A stretch of DNA of 64,000 nucleotides, from NCBI GenBank assembly GCA_010645155.1, contig CM021314.1:7522217-7586216 (forward strand), in the 5' to 3' direction. The notes under the pieces are model-generated. The model did not search any database and was not told the origin of the DNA. It was given only the letters and a program-made list of their open reading frames with translations. The position numbers were made by a program, and so were the translations under genes. Source of the stretch: Tigriopus japonicus (taxonomy: Eukaryota > Arthropoda > Copepoda > Harpacticoida > Harpacticidae). This document shows, piece by piece, positions 22,593-34,947 of this stretch. The stretch's first letter is position 1. Each line of letters opens with the position of its first letter.

Positions 22593-25500
22593 TTAGAATT
22601 CGGCGAATTGAGAAGTACTTTCCGAAGGCTGAAGTTGGTCCACTTGTTGTTCCACTCCATTTTTGGATGTTTCCAGGGGCGAGAAAATGTTGTCACAAAT
22701 CTCGTGGACAATTTTTGAGGCTCGTCTGAGATCGTCGAGCGAGAGTAGAGTCGAACAAGTCAAACGGATGCTTACGGGAGGCAAATGGGCTTCAGCATCT
22801 TCCAAGTAACTGGCCATCACCAAAGCGATCCCTTCCTCTCTGGCCTAGAAAGTAAGACGGATATAGAACGTGTCTGTTTGGTAAGCTACCTCTACTTTAG
22901 CGGAAAATAGGGACCTCGCATAGTCAATAACATTTGGAGGTGAACTAATGTACAGTAAAAAAAAAGTACATCCGTATACAGTACAACGCATTCTATGTAA
23001 TGTTCTTCTTGTAGTCGCAGCTCTTTCAAATGTTGATTGGGCATTGCCAATGGACAGCCAAATATTTTTGGAGCTTAAGGTATGAAAAAAATAAACATTG
23101 CAAAAGGTATGGTAGTTGCGATCTATGACAAAATTCAGCTGAAAAGAGGTATCATTCCATTTGGAGACCTTCCATCAACATTTGGAGCATTTTCGTTCGT
23201 CTAAAACTGGTGTATAATCGTTCGTTCATCTGAAAATCTATGCATTTTCCATTATCCATGGAAAGCTGTTGCCACAAGAAGACCCCTCGATGTCGCACTA
23301 TATGATCGTACTTTTTCAATAACAGGGCACTAGGTGAAAACCGAGGCTTCTCACCAATCGGAAAGGGTAAGCATGGAAGTTTTCAAACGTGAAAGATGGT
23401 TTTTATCCGTTAAGGACGGACAATTTTTTATAAATTCAAAGTTAAAAGTTGACGATTTTAGTTGTCGTTCACTAGGTAATGTCACAAAAAATGTGACTTT
23501 TCAAGTACTGTTGGTTGATGGTGATTATTAGAGCTGGAGAAGTCATTTTCAAACTCTAGAAACTTACGCGACCAGTTTTGAGGTGTGAATGCAAAACCGC
23601 AAAAGTACTTGGGGCCAAAATTGTTTAATCGATCACGAAAGAACTTAAACGTGCTCAAAACATTTTTTGAAAATTTTCCTCTACTCAATTTTTAAGTAGT
23701 CTTCTGATTGTTAAAATCTAAAATATTGTCGACATTTATTAAGTTGTTTGTTTTAATTGAAGTATCGAACCTCCTGTTTGAATAAAGCTTTTGAAATAAA
23801 AAATGACTTTGCCACTTGAAATCAACGCATTTGGCTTCGAGCAAAGAAAAATCGTTGCTTAGTTCAACTTTATGTTTTTATGAAGGATATTGCAAAGGAT
23901 AACTATTTATCTAGAACAGATTGTGAAACAATTCGAAGGATTGTGGGAATTGGACGCCACGTGCAATTGCCAACCCAATATTCAGCAAAACATACTCAAC
24001 ATTTCATGACTACAGAGTGACAAGAAATTTGTCTTCCATGAAAAAATAAGGAAAAACAACAACTAATGCATAACGTGGCAATTAATTAACTCCAGATTCT
24101 ATTAACAGCATACTCGGGACCGTTATTTGACTTGCTTTTGGTTAAAGGCTTAATTTTACTTTTGGTATGCTCTATTTGTTTTCTTTCACAGTACGTGCCA
24201 ACATGTGACCGAGATTTGCGGTCACCCTGTGCGCCTTCATAACTTCATTAAGAGAAGTACATACTTTCAGTTGAACAGAGGGTTGTGGTTTCCGGATTAA
24301 TGGAATTTCCATTCCTGCCCAAATGATCATGTTTAACTTGTAATGAGTGTGATGAGTAACTTGTTGCTCATAAGTCCAAATAATCCAGGCAAGAATTTAC
24401 TGCCAACCAGTTTTAACGTGATAAAAATAGCGTTCTTTCATAGACAACAGAAGTGGAGATAGGTTGGCTGAAGGTGTTCATATTATTGACAACACTTAAT
24501 ATGGAGGCTTCCGAGAGAAGGCGATTGAATCCAAGTAATCAACATAACATAAACTGAACATGTTGGTGTTGTTTTGTCGGTGGTTCTAATACCTTCTAAA
24601 AAATGTGTTTGCCGTGGCAACCCTAATTAATAGATCAGATGCTAGGTGCACTAATTCAAATGGTTTAAATAGTATACCAAATTATTGTGTAAATAGCCAT
24701 GCTTTAGTATAGTCTCTGCACATAAGCGGACTTTTGCACGCAGCTTATATACCATTTATCCTATACTTTGTTATACTCGAGCCATTTGAATTAATGCACT
24801 TAACATCCAACCTATAGGTACTTTCAAACATCTAAACATGTGTTGATTTGAGCTGGTCAACATCGTGCCGGTAGAATTTGTACTACGAAAATTACAAACC
24901 CAACGGAATTTGGAAGCAAATATTAGCCAAACGATGTTCGCTTGATGTACCTTAGTAATAATCGAGGTCATCACAGCCTTGTCCTCTTCTCGATTGCCAC
25001 GTGGACTTTCCAACCTCAAATGTTTGACGGGTGAGAAACGCTCTCCAACCAATCTCAACCCACGGAGATCCTCAAATCCATTATGCATCTCTTCGGCTTT
25101 CTCTCGAAGTTGTTGGAACATTCCGAGATCTTGCTCCATAAGTTCGATGGCTTTGAAGGCCCCAGCTGCCAACATCGGTGGCAATGACGCAGAGAAACAG
25201 TAACCTGAAAAACAACCCCAAGTTACTTTTTCCTCAAGAGACGACAGACAACAGGATGCTAAGTTAATAGAGATTGAATTTGGAACATACTTCTTTCAGA
25301 TCAACGAGGCTCTTTGTGAGGACAAATTAGATCATTATGACTTCCGGGAAAATCTGATTTTTTTCTGGGATTTCCGAAACGATTTTGACTAATTCATACG
25401 TTACTTTGGTTTTGGGTTCTTGTTATCTTAAAGAATGTGAGGGTTTAAGATTACTAAAAGGAACGTGACGAAGTCTTTGAAGGCAATGAATGTAAAAAGG

Positions 25501-28500
25501 ATGTCCAGAGGTTGTTCCTAAGGAGATGTAGATTCAATCTGACCTTCTGATGGCTATTTTCTAACAGGTCTTTTTTCAAAGGATGTTATGAAATATATAG
25601 GCCTGTATCCATTGGGACTAAAATTTAGGGTACAATTAGGGCATAGTAGCGTTGTATCGAAAGAGGGGTGGAATACAATTTCCGTTAAATCGGTTTGGGG
25701 ATATACCCCAAAAAACATCTGAAGCTGCAACATTTCAGATGTATTTTTTAATTCATTTTTTGTTTCCTTGAATCTCACATTCTAAAGACTTTCATACCAA
25801 CCATGCACTCATAACCTTTCAATCATCTGAATAAAAAAACCCAGGTCTTATGATAAAAGCAACACTTGTACAAGTTCAATTTATTATGGACATATTTAGC
25901 TTTGATGAAAAGAAATGCTTGTCTTTGCATAGCACAAATAGATAAAAATTGGCAGGCAGTTAATTATTTCATCGAAATGGCATCGCAAAGGATGTTGCCA
26001 ACGGAAGTTTCGTGCTCCACACAAAGTCTATTTATCATATAATTGAACCGTCATAAGGCATAAGGTAGAAAGTGTCAAGAAAGCCTGGGCAAGGATAAAA
26101 GCGATTAGCCTGGTCAAAGACTATCATTAAAGCCGCTAAAGGCCGATTTGGGCGCATTCGGAATGACCTTTGACTTGGTCTGAAGGTTAAGACTAGGAGT
26201 GATCTTGTTCTCCGGGTTGATTTAATCTCCAACAACCTCCTAGATCGTTATAGCATAACATTTTGATGCTGTACATGACCAGGTTCAGGTCATTTTTAGA
26301 ACCCTTACGCAGCCTTTTCTATCAGTGATTTTTGCTCATGGTCTCAAACGGAAAAGGCTTGCTCCCAAAACTTTATTAGGAAGAAAGTGATCATTTTAAT
26401 CTTACTTCTACCTCAACCTTCTAGAGTGATCTACGGAGACTCACGTGACAAGTTATGAGTGAAGAAGTGGGGTTTAAAAACATTCCAAATGTAAGATATC
26501 ATCCGTATCAAGATGGAGGTAACCCTCGAACCACTTAAAAAAACCGAAAACATTTGGATTCAACATGCGAACAAAGTTGTCCGTAACGAAATCTGTGGCA
26601 ATAACACGCTGATTAGACGTTAATTCATTGAATTCTAGAACAGTTTGCCAAAGGCCTTTAAGGTAAGATTGGAGGCTAAGGGCAAAGGTCAAAGGCAGCC
26701 AACTTGAATGGTAAAATGCTTCAATAGGTTTTCAAACAATTCCATTTCAAAAATAAGCCTCTGAAGTGCATCTTGCTTTCTAAAAAAAGCGCGAAAATTG
26801 TTATAATACGGAACATTGTATTTGAGACATGTTACCTTTTGATATGAAAGAGTGAACTTTAACGTATTTTTATTATTCTTTATTTCTTGGTTTCGGTTTT
26901 TGTTGAATGTTTTTATGATTTATGTCTATTGGTTCGGTTTCTGCTAAGATCGCTTTCGGTCCATCACTAATTGAGAGAAATCAAGTTGAGATGAAAATAG
27001 CCCCGAATTATAGAGTGCTCATCACATGAGGCCAATTTTTACGTTAACAATCGGAAGTCAAGTCCTCTTTCTTTCTACTCGAAGTTTTTCGGAAGATCCG
27101 AAAAATAACCAAAGTGGAAGGTTGGAAAGTTCTAGGGAAAAGATAATGGCCATGTCTAAACGTTTTAAAATGGCTTCGCTTGGATCTAAGTAAGCATCAA
27201 TTCATGAGAAATCGAACTCCGCCAACTAATAAGCCAAAAAATCACCACAATAAAAGAGTCCTTGGGAATAACCCAAGATTTCATCTCCCATCCAACTTCC
27301 AATGAATTATCTAATTCATAATGCTCTTCCGTTGATGAAATTAGGTTATGACATGGCTTCCCAAACACATTAGAGAAGCTAAACAAGAAAATGAGCGCAT
27401 ATTATTTCGACAGCTTATTATATCTTCAACAGCAGATATTCTCCATTGAGTACAAACCCACGCACCCTTTGTCATAGTTCTCACTCAAAAATACGAGCTG
27501 TCGCCTCGAACAAAACATTTGGCACCGAATGAATTAAGAATGGTTAACCCTTTGTCAGACAAAAGATTACTTTGCCAATGATTTACCTAATCCAGCCAAG
27601 GTTTGATGCTCCACAACGTAAGTGGTACCCACACAAAATCCTCCAATCGATCCGATTGCATATTCCAAAGTGGCCATGATGAGATCGATATCATCCATCT
27701 AAATAATTAAAAAAAGGTCAAATGTCGTCGAGGTGCTTAAGAGCTAATAATCATAGTCTCTGTCCAACTCACGGAAATATTCTTGTATTCCGTGATTCCA
27801 CGACCATGTTCGCCAATCGTTCCAAACGATACGGATTCATCGATAAATAGACGCAACTTATATTGGCGTTTCAAAGCCAACATGGGCTCGATATCGCATA
27901 ATGTTCCAGTATTCATGTAGATCCCTTCCACAATTAAGAATCGGCGACTCACTTTGGCTTGTTTGGGATGCTGAAAAAAAATCTCTTTTAGTGCTAAGTG
28001 GCTTTACTCCTTTTATTTGGATCCTAAAAAACAGTCTTCAACATTACTCCCTCAAAATTGAAAGTGGAAGTTTCTTCCCTCACTTTAAGGTCAAGCCGAA
28101 AATAAACATTGGACAGTTTTTGAACACCCACCTTTTTATCTTCGTTTGCTTGCTGCTCCAATAATTGTCTCAAATGATCCACATCGTTGTGTCGAAAGTA
28201 TTTAATCTTGCTTCGAGATGCATCCAAACCTTTTTGGATGGCAAAGTTGACACACTCATCGCTAAATCATGAGCAATCTTAATTATGAATCAACGTATAT
28301 CCCACAAACGGCTTACTTACACAAAGATAATATCTCCTTTCTTGGCATAGGCCGGAATAGCACTGGCAATAGTTGAGAATCCATAGGAATACAGAACAGC
28401 TTGCTCGGCACCCAAAAACGCAGCCAGCTTTTCTTCCAAGTAGACATGGATATCTACGAAAGAACATTAAGCATGTTGATGTTGGATTTAGTTATTCATA

Positions 28501-31500
28501 AGGATGAAATTAATTTACCGGCAGTGCCATAAAAAGCCCGAGGACCGCAAGACCCGACTCCGAATTTCCGGATACACTCAATAGCTGATTTCTCGACGAT
28601 CTCATTGCCCGCGAAACCAAGATAATTATGCGTGGCCAAATTCAAACAATCTCGGCCATCAATATTGATAAATTTCCCTGGCTGAAAATGATGATTTTTT
28701 TTTTTTCACTTGGTAGTTGTAACAAGCCTTTGATGAAATTGTAAATGATATCAATATAGCAATAACTACATTAGCCCCTATTGTCGCATTTCATGACACA
28801 AAATATTGAATTGTACAGTTACAGCTTAAAAATGCCTATTTGACAAATAAGCATTTAATTTTAAACATGTAATTATAAAATTAATTATAAAAATCAAGCA
28901 AAAACGTTTTTGCTATCAATTTATTTTGAAATTAAAAAAATCAATGCATTTGTAGTTCAAATAATTATAATTTAGAAGTAGTTGACATGGCTCTGTTTGC
29001 AAAAATGAAGTGACAGCTTCGGCTTAAAAACAACCCGAAATTGTTCCAAGAGTTTTCTTTCATGGATGATTTGTCTCCAAAACAATTGAGCATAAGCAAT
29101 GCATCATATCTTAAAAGTCCATTTTTTTAAATTAGGTTTCTTTAACTAGATGATTTTTCTCAATTGCTTACGATTCAAGAATCTTTTAGCCCATCACTAA
29201 TCAGAGTATCATATATCAAATAAACAATAGTTTACTTTTCCATCCACAACTGGGACGTGAAGAGCGGGATGATTGGGATCCACTTCGGGAACGAGAGGCT
29301 CAGGGGTCCATTCGGCCAACAGCTCTTCCTCTTCTTCCTTGGTGAGTTTCTCAGCACGAAGTCGTTTGTTCCGATTGGAAACCCGGCGAACTAGCAGCCA
29401 AACTACCCAGGAAATCAAAAATCCCTCCAACAGGAGATGATAAGAAGGAACCTTTAAAGCGAAGAAAAAAATTGCTGTAATATACAACATGACCCATAGG
29501 TTAATTGGTGCTCGCCAAAGGATTAGTTACGTGAGAAATTGGAGTAGAGGGGAGATAATCCGGGCAACCTTCAAATTTTGGGGTAGACGTACTCAGAGCT
29601 TTTTAGAATCGATTTATGACGCTCTTATGATGTAATTTTTTTATATTGAAAGCTTGACGAGTTATCCATCTTATTCTGTTCTCTAACACCATTAATTGAG
29701 TACTAAAGCAACTAGGATCCGTTATTGTTGCTTGGAGGATAACATGATTGCACGTCACGAATAAGTGCCAAAAAAAACCCGCAAATTAACCCAATTAGTT
29801 GTTTAGGATATTATGTAAGTTGAGGGCCAATTTTTGAGAAGACAAGAAACCCACATGCTCTTTCTGACAATCTTTTATATCGGTGCGGTTTTGACCTCTT
29901 AAAAAATACAATATGTAGCCAATGAATTGCCAAGGTGGTTTTGTAAAACCGTCCATTTCATTTTGATTTGGAAAACAAAAAAAAGGCAATGGCGAGTTAT
30001 GCTCCATTATTTGTTTCGTCTTTCAACCTTCATTTGAATAGTAACAAGAGTTCTCCCTGTTAAACTACTGACCGATTTGTTCTCAAAGAACATTATGACG
30101 ATGGATTGAGCGAACTTTTGTTGTTCTTTCCAAAACAGTTCGCTCTAGTCGATGCGATCAAGTTTTATTTGTGGATTTGAAAAATTCCCGCTAAAAGGGA
30201 CCCTCTAATTGGAAATAATGTAATAGTGGACCACGCAAAATCGGATTCCCATTTCAGACAAGGATTAGCTTGAAATATTTTTTTGGGTTCAAATTCGTTA
30301 TTGTGTTGGATTAATTTTGAGTCTAACAAGCATCAAGAAAAGAATTAAAATTAACCAAGGCCAATTAATCAAGGCCAATTTATTTGGCCTTGAAACCCCG
30401 GATTGGTTCATGGATTTTCGGGAGTCACGTAACAAGTCGTTTCGGAACTGATCCAATCCGGACTTATTTCTAACAGTTTGACCTTCAGCATAATCTGACA
30501 AAAACCTCAATTACCAACCAGATCGATAAGCATCTCTGAACAAGAGACTAGAATTATCTAATTTCCGAACTAACACGATTCATTGTACTTCATCTTCTCT
30601 GTTTTGCAATTCAAGGATGACGTTTGGCTTAAAGAAAGTCTGAGGATAATACCTTTAGAGATATCTAATGTTAAGTTCAAGCTTTAATGTCTCTAGTTTT
30701 GATAAATAGGTTCTATGTCATAGAAACCACGGGTGGTTTAATCGTCTTTCTGCGATTCAGTGCTCTAAAGCAAAACCTAAAATCTAAATTGTGATTCAGC
30801 ATCTTATAACAAAAGACAACCTAAATTTCTCCTAAAATTAGGAGATCTGATTGGGTTAAAATTGCTTAAATAGATGAACCATTTTCCCGAAGAAACGCGA
30901 TGCCATGATACCCTTGGTCTATTTGAAAGTAATTGCTGGCTTCAAAAATCTTACATAAGTCTAAGAATTAAGAAGGAGAAATGATCTAACGATGACGATT
31001 TCAAGAAACTATACTATTCTAAGCCATACACATGTGAGTCGAGGAGAAGCCAATTAATTAGTCATAGGAACTGATTGCGATACATGACACAAATTAGCAG
31101 TACTTCTTCACCAAATTAACTGTGACGTCAACTTCCAGTTATCAATCCCAATCAAAGTCAATCCTATGTCAAAAATGAATGCTTTCATGAGGAGGTTTCC
31201 ATTCAAATGTAACCGTGATAGCCATTAAAAGATTGAAAGTAGGTATGAAACTAGTAGATCCAATTTTGACTGATTGAACGCTTCATATCATTGTTAATAT
31301 GGCAATCCGAAATTCTAAAACATGACGTTTGCAAATTATTTATTGACAATGACACGACAATTCAAATTTTTAAATTCAATAACATGCATTGATGTCTTAT
31401 AAATTTGGTTTTAGTATAGACGCATGTCTACATCAAATCATTTACTCCTTAACTTTAAAACCATTTTTCAAATGCATTCACAGGAAATGAAATCCTTTTG

Positions 31501-31984
31501 GTATCAAAACCAAAGCGGGTTTTTTTCCAAATGGACCCCTTCATTTTAACCTATCTATTTTTGAATCGCCATCTTTTGTTCTGATGTCACATGTCACAAA
31601 AACGCGAGATTTCTGAAGAACTGTCACTCATAAAGCCTGGCACAAAAATGTGACCAATTTCGAACTTCTCAGAAAATCCTGGACAAACCAGAAATCTAGT
31701 GTCCCAATGCTTGGATATTGTACCCATTTTCTAGTTTATTAAGCGCGTTTCAACGATTCCAGATTACCCATGTTCCTCCGCAAACGAATCGAGGGCGTTT
31801 TTTGAGCCATTGACCTCGCTGGAATCCCAAGTCCTTGGCGAAGGCTCGTGTTCCAATTGAGTTCAATCGTGCCCATCTCACTCACCTGTGAGAAAGTGAC
31901 CGCAAAATCGACGCATTGTCGCCACATCGTCGATTCGGGAGAACCGCCATCCAACGACGCATCGCCACCAGTATCGCCGGTCAT
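22593..31984 (-). CDS. SPTLC1: Serine palmitoyltransferase subunit 1, 9 exons
   Basis: Exons 31984-31886, 29451-29236, 28681-28519, 28453-28321, 28261-28132, 27970-27773, 27698-27587, 25204-24951 and 22844-22593 join in frame to about 518 aa. The first exon gives the N-terminal stretch ending [14 protein letters not shown]. The second begins [15 protein letters not shown], the membrane anchor. Then come [27 protein letters not shown] (with the cysteine mutated in human sensory neuropathy), [29 protein letters not shown] and [10 protein letters not shown]. The PLP-binding lysine of the partner subunit is absent, as expected for subunit 1. With SPTLC2 this subunit condenses serine and palmitoyl-CoA at the ER, the first step of sphingolipid synthesis. 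Relative to the human protein there is an N-terminal extension of a few residues and a C-terminal tail of about 30 rich in Q, S and E. An in-frame ATG at 29490 lies in intron 1 and is not the true start. Confidence 0.93.
22845..24950 (-). other. Last intron of SPTLC1, with MITE remnants
   Basis: A 2.1 kb phase-0 intron. It contains an inverted-repeat MITE (about 24638-24808) and weaker related sequence near 24110-24220. No exon-like segment was seen. Confidence 0.7.
24638..24808. mobile_element. MITE family A, short diverged copy
   Basis: Left end GGTGCACTAATTCAAATGG. Right end CCATTTGAATTAATGCACTT, its reverse complement with few changes. GTATACCAA and TTGTTATAC occupy mirrored inner positions. 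The copy is shorter than the one at 17680 and lacks the clear AATCAAGTCAG block. Confidence 0.6.
25205..27586 (-). other. Intron 7 of SPTLC1
   Basis: A 2.4 kb phase-1 intron (G|GT TAC junction). It includes a repeat end near 26920-26970 (TTTCGGTCCATCACTAATT) shared with the element at 49155-49475. Short minus-strand frames at 26035-26235 and 26474-26692 look like transposon debris but are not identifiable. Confidence 0.65.
26870..26970. repeat. Partial copy of MITE family B
   Basis: The stretch is rich in GGTTTCGG and ends CTTTCGGTCCATCACTAATT, matching the right end of the fuller element at 49155-49475 (CCTTTCGATCCATCACTAAT). The left end was not found. Confidence 0.5.
29452..31885 (-). other. 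Intron 1 of SPTLC1
   Basis: A 2.4 kb AT-rich intron between the isolated first coding exon and the membrane-anchor exon. It has a small AAGGCC-based hairpin near 30355-30395 and no recognised transposon or exon. Confidence 0.65.
31886..31984 (-). CDS. SPTLC1: First coding exon of SPTLC1
   Basis: The exon has 33 codons from the ATG at 31984 to TCACAG|GTGAGTGAG. It lies 2434 bp upstream of the next exon, whose acceptor is TTTAAAG|GTTCC, and the junction is phase 0. The joined residues [13 protein letters not shown] align with the start of animal SPTLC1 proteins. The region around this exon is less AT-rich than its surroundings, as expected near a promoter. Confidence 0.82.
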
Positions 31985-34947
31985 GATCAATCGCAAATCC
32001 AATCACGCCCACCGCTCGGCACCGCCCAAGCCAGTCCAGAAGAGTTCTATCTATCACGTGACTGATTCACTGACTCGTCCAAGACAAACTAACTCTTCAA
32101 GTCCAGTTTTGTGCCGAGAGCATGCGTGCATGTATGTATGTATATGCGTGCATATGTGCTTTAGATAGAGGGATGGATGTTGTAGTAATAGTAAGGCACA
32201 GTAGATAAAGGGATTGTTCGAGACAGGAAGGTCAAGTCAGGTTTCAATTGAAGGCAGGTGGTTTGGAATCGAAGGCCCAGACCCGTGTATACCTGGATAG
32301 GGGACTCCAAGGTTGGTAAAGGACAGGACAGTCGTGGAGAGAACGAGGGAAGATGCGATGAACTAGAGGAGGTGGCTTTCTTCCCACCAGAAATCCGTAC
32401 TTGTTTATGTTGACCACCTAAAGGTTGCTAGTGAGAGCTTGATTTTGTAGCGGAGATATTTCGGAGCAGTTTGAAGGCCGTCGAGTTATGTTAAGCTTTT
32501 GTCGTGTGTAAACCCCCCTCTTGCTGAATTTAAAACATTTAGCATTTCAAAGCTAACTTGACCTTTCTTAAACCAACCTAAACTAACAGTTTTTGTATTC
32601 AAAGTACTTTAGACTATCTCAATTATCTATGCTTGTGACTTCAGGAACAAAGACTTTACGCAACCTCGAAGATTCGGGGGACCAGATAAAAATGAAGAAA
32701 CCTCGTCAAATTCATAAACGCAAAAAATACAAAGAGCAGCTTCAGACATAACAAACTCTTTTTTACTCATTTGTATGTTCGCCATTATTAGCAAGACAAA
32801 GATATACAATTTTATGTTCAACAAGGCCCTCAGCGATAGAAAATTATAAAGAAAAAGCCGTTTTCCGTCAGCGGCAAGGTTGAGTTTTCTTACATCTTGC
32901 ATGAACTGAATTTCAAAATCGAAGGTAAATCTAACTCAATCCTATTATTCACATATTAGTCACATTGGGCAAAATCATAGACCCATGAATCTCAAGTAGG
33001 GCTTCTTTGGATAAACGAATGAATCTGAAATTAGTCGATTAATCCATCGGAAATGGATTGATCCGTTAATCCGTTCTGTCAATTAAATTGATCGAACAAA
33101 ATAAAGAAAAAAAGCCATTTTATTGTGTTTTTCTTATTATTTTACAAAATTCCTTCAGAAAGGGCTTGAAATCGAAAATGCACAAATGTTGCTCAATTAA
33201 ATTAAAATATAATTTTAATTAAAAACTTCAATTAAAATGGTCTCTAAATATGGATTAAAAGTTTATCAAAGACACGATAAAATTAATAGGTTTTTAGGTA
33301 ATTAACTTTTTCCTTTGACCTAAACTTGTATAATACAAAAAAAAGTAAAGTTGTCCCAATTGACTTTTGGGTCCAAAAATGCCAAGATGTCTTTGGGTAT
33401 TTCCATCCAAACCTAAAAAGCCATTCTAAACACCGTGTAGAAGTACCAAAAAATCTGTGTCTTTTTTCAATTGACCTGATTGTGTTCCGTTTTGGCAATT
33501 ACAATGATGTAGCCAACTGTCTTTGAAGATGCCATTTGGCGTTCGAAAAACGATAGCAAAATGAGGCAACCTGGTTAAGATTTGACTCGGGAGCAGAAAA
33601 AAGATCGTAACTTAATTACTATATTCCTAACTCCTTTCTCATTTTTGAACCATTTTAACAATTTCAGGATTTTGGGCAGCATTCCCAACTGTTTTGCACA
33701 TTTTTTCTTCATTTTTACATTTTTGTTCATGGGTATTTTGCTTTTTTCAATTTGTTCCTACTTTTTTAACTTTTCTATGGATTTTAGGAAAAAACTTAAA
33801 ACATCCTTAGCTTTAAGAACTTATTTTTTCCTTAAATTTATGATTGAGTTTGCTTTTTTTCTATTTTTTTATAAATGCAATTGTCTTTGGGCAGAGATTG
33901 TATATTATAAAACATTTCTGTCTTCCCAACAAGCCCTTATAACAGGCCCCAATGTTCAAAAACACCGCAAAATATTGAATTTTCATAGAATCAACTAACT
34001 GTTTTAACTTGTTTCCCGACTATTTCGGCATCTTTTAACTATTTTACCAACTATTTTGTCAAAAATAGCGAACTAAAAAGTAAACTCTTTATGGCTTTCA
34101 ACAACTAAAGCTCCGCTTCCTAATTGCAAACTCTTTATTTCTTTGGATTTGATGATCCTAAGGCAAATGTTGAAGCCTGAATGCAACAAAAAACAATTAT
34201 CGGTGTGCGAGGACATTTTTGGCCCTTTGAACAAAAGATATCAGCTTACATTCTTCACCTGTATATCATGTTGACCCAATAATATCCAATTCTTAAGGTA
34301 GCAATTTTGCACCTACTTTTGCCAGTTATTCCATTAATGTTAAATTAAAAAACTACTTCAATTTACAATTACTAAGAGCACAAGAGAAAGTTTTAAGTCC
34401 CCAAATGTACGCAAAGAGAAAATTTGGAATCTAGAGCGCTTATTTATGACGCATTTTCAATAGCGTTAAATAGCTAACCATAAATATGGAAAATCATCTG
34501 AAACATCTGTTTTTGAAGCTGGCGAAGCTTCAACGTCTAAAAAAGATTCCTTAGTCACAGATTTTTACGGCGTTGAAAAATGCTCACTGTTTATAGTCTT
34601 TTTACACTACAAATTCTTAAGTATTTCAAGAACCCAAACTCCTCCAGTTTTAGTATTTGTCCTGACTCAAACTGGAAAAATTAACCTACAATCCCTTGAA
34701 ATAATTGTGTCACGTTTCGTGTTGAAAGTCACAACCACACAAAAAGGAAAAAAAATCGCTAACTAATGAACAACGCGAAACGTCTCAAAACATAGAAATT
34801 TAGCAATGTGTTTATCTCGATGTCCTTTGGACACACATAATGCACATCTACGGTACACAATCCTGACCCATCTATTTGATCAATCATTTCATTGGTTCTA
34901 AAACATATGACACGGATTGACATAAGCAGCATAGCTATCTATCGTAA
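31985..34947. other. Intergenic between SPTLC1 and KChIP
   Basis: Near the SPTLC1 start the DNA is comparatively GC-rich and probably promoter-proximal; CATG/TATG simple repeats occur near 32125-32160. Beyond 32500 it becomes strongly AT-rich. The long plus-strand frame 33582-33998 is Phe/Leu/Lys-rich and looks like a composition artefact. The KChIP 3' UTR lies at the right end. Confidence 0.5.

Noticed and set aside
24090..24220. Possible sixth copy of MITE family A
   Set aside because: It shares a few words (GGGACCGTTATTTGACTTG, CCAACATGTGACC), but the two arms do not pair well enough to call.
29452..29490. In-frame ATG upstream of the SPTLC1 membrane-anchor exon
   Set aside because: The 13 extra residues are not family-like and end at a good acceptor (TTTAAAG|GTT). 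The distant first exon gives a better N-terminus.
30355..30395. AAGGCC hairpin in SPTLC1 intron 1
   Set aside because: The stem is short and made of repeated GGCCAA words; too weak to call an element.
33582..33998. 138-codon plus-strand frame
   Set aside because: Phe/Leu/Lys-rich translation of poly-T DNA with no motif, splice context or recognisable family.
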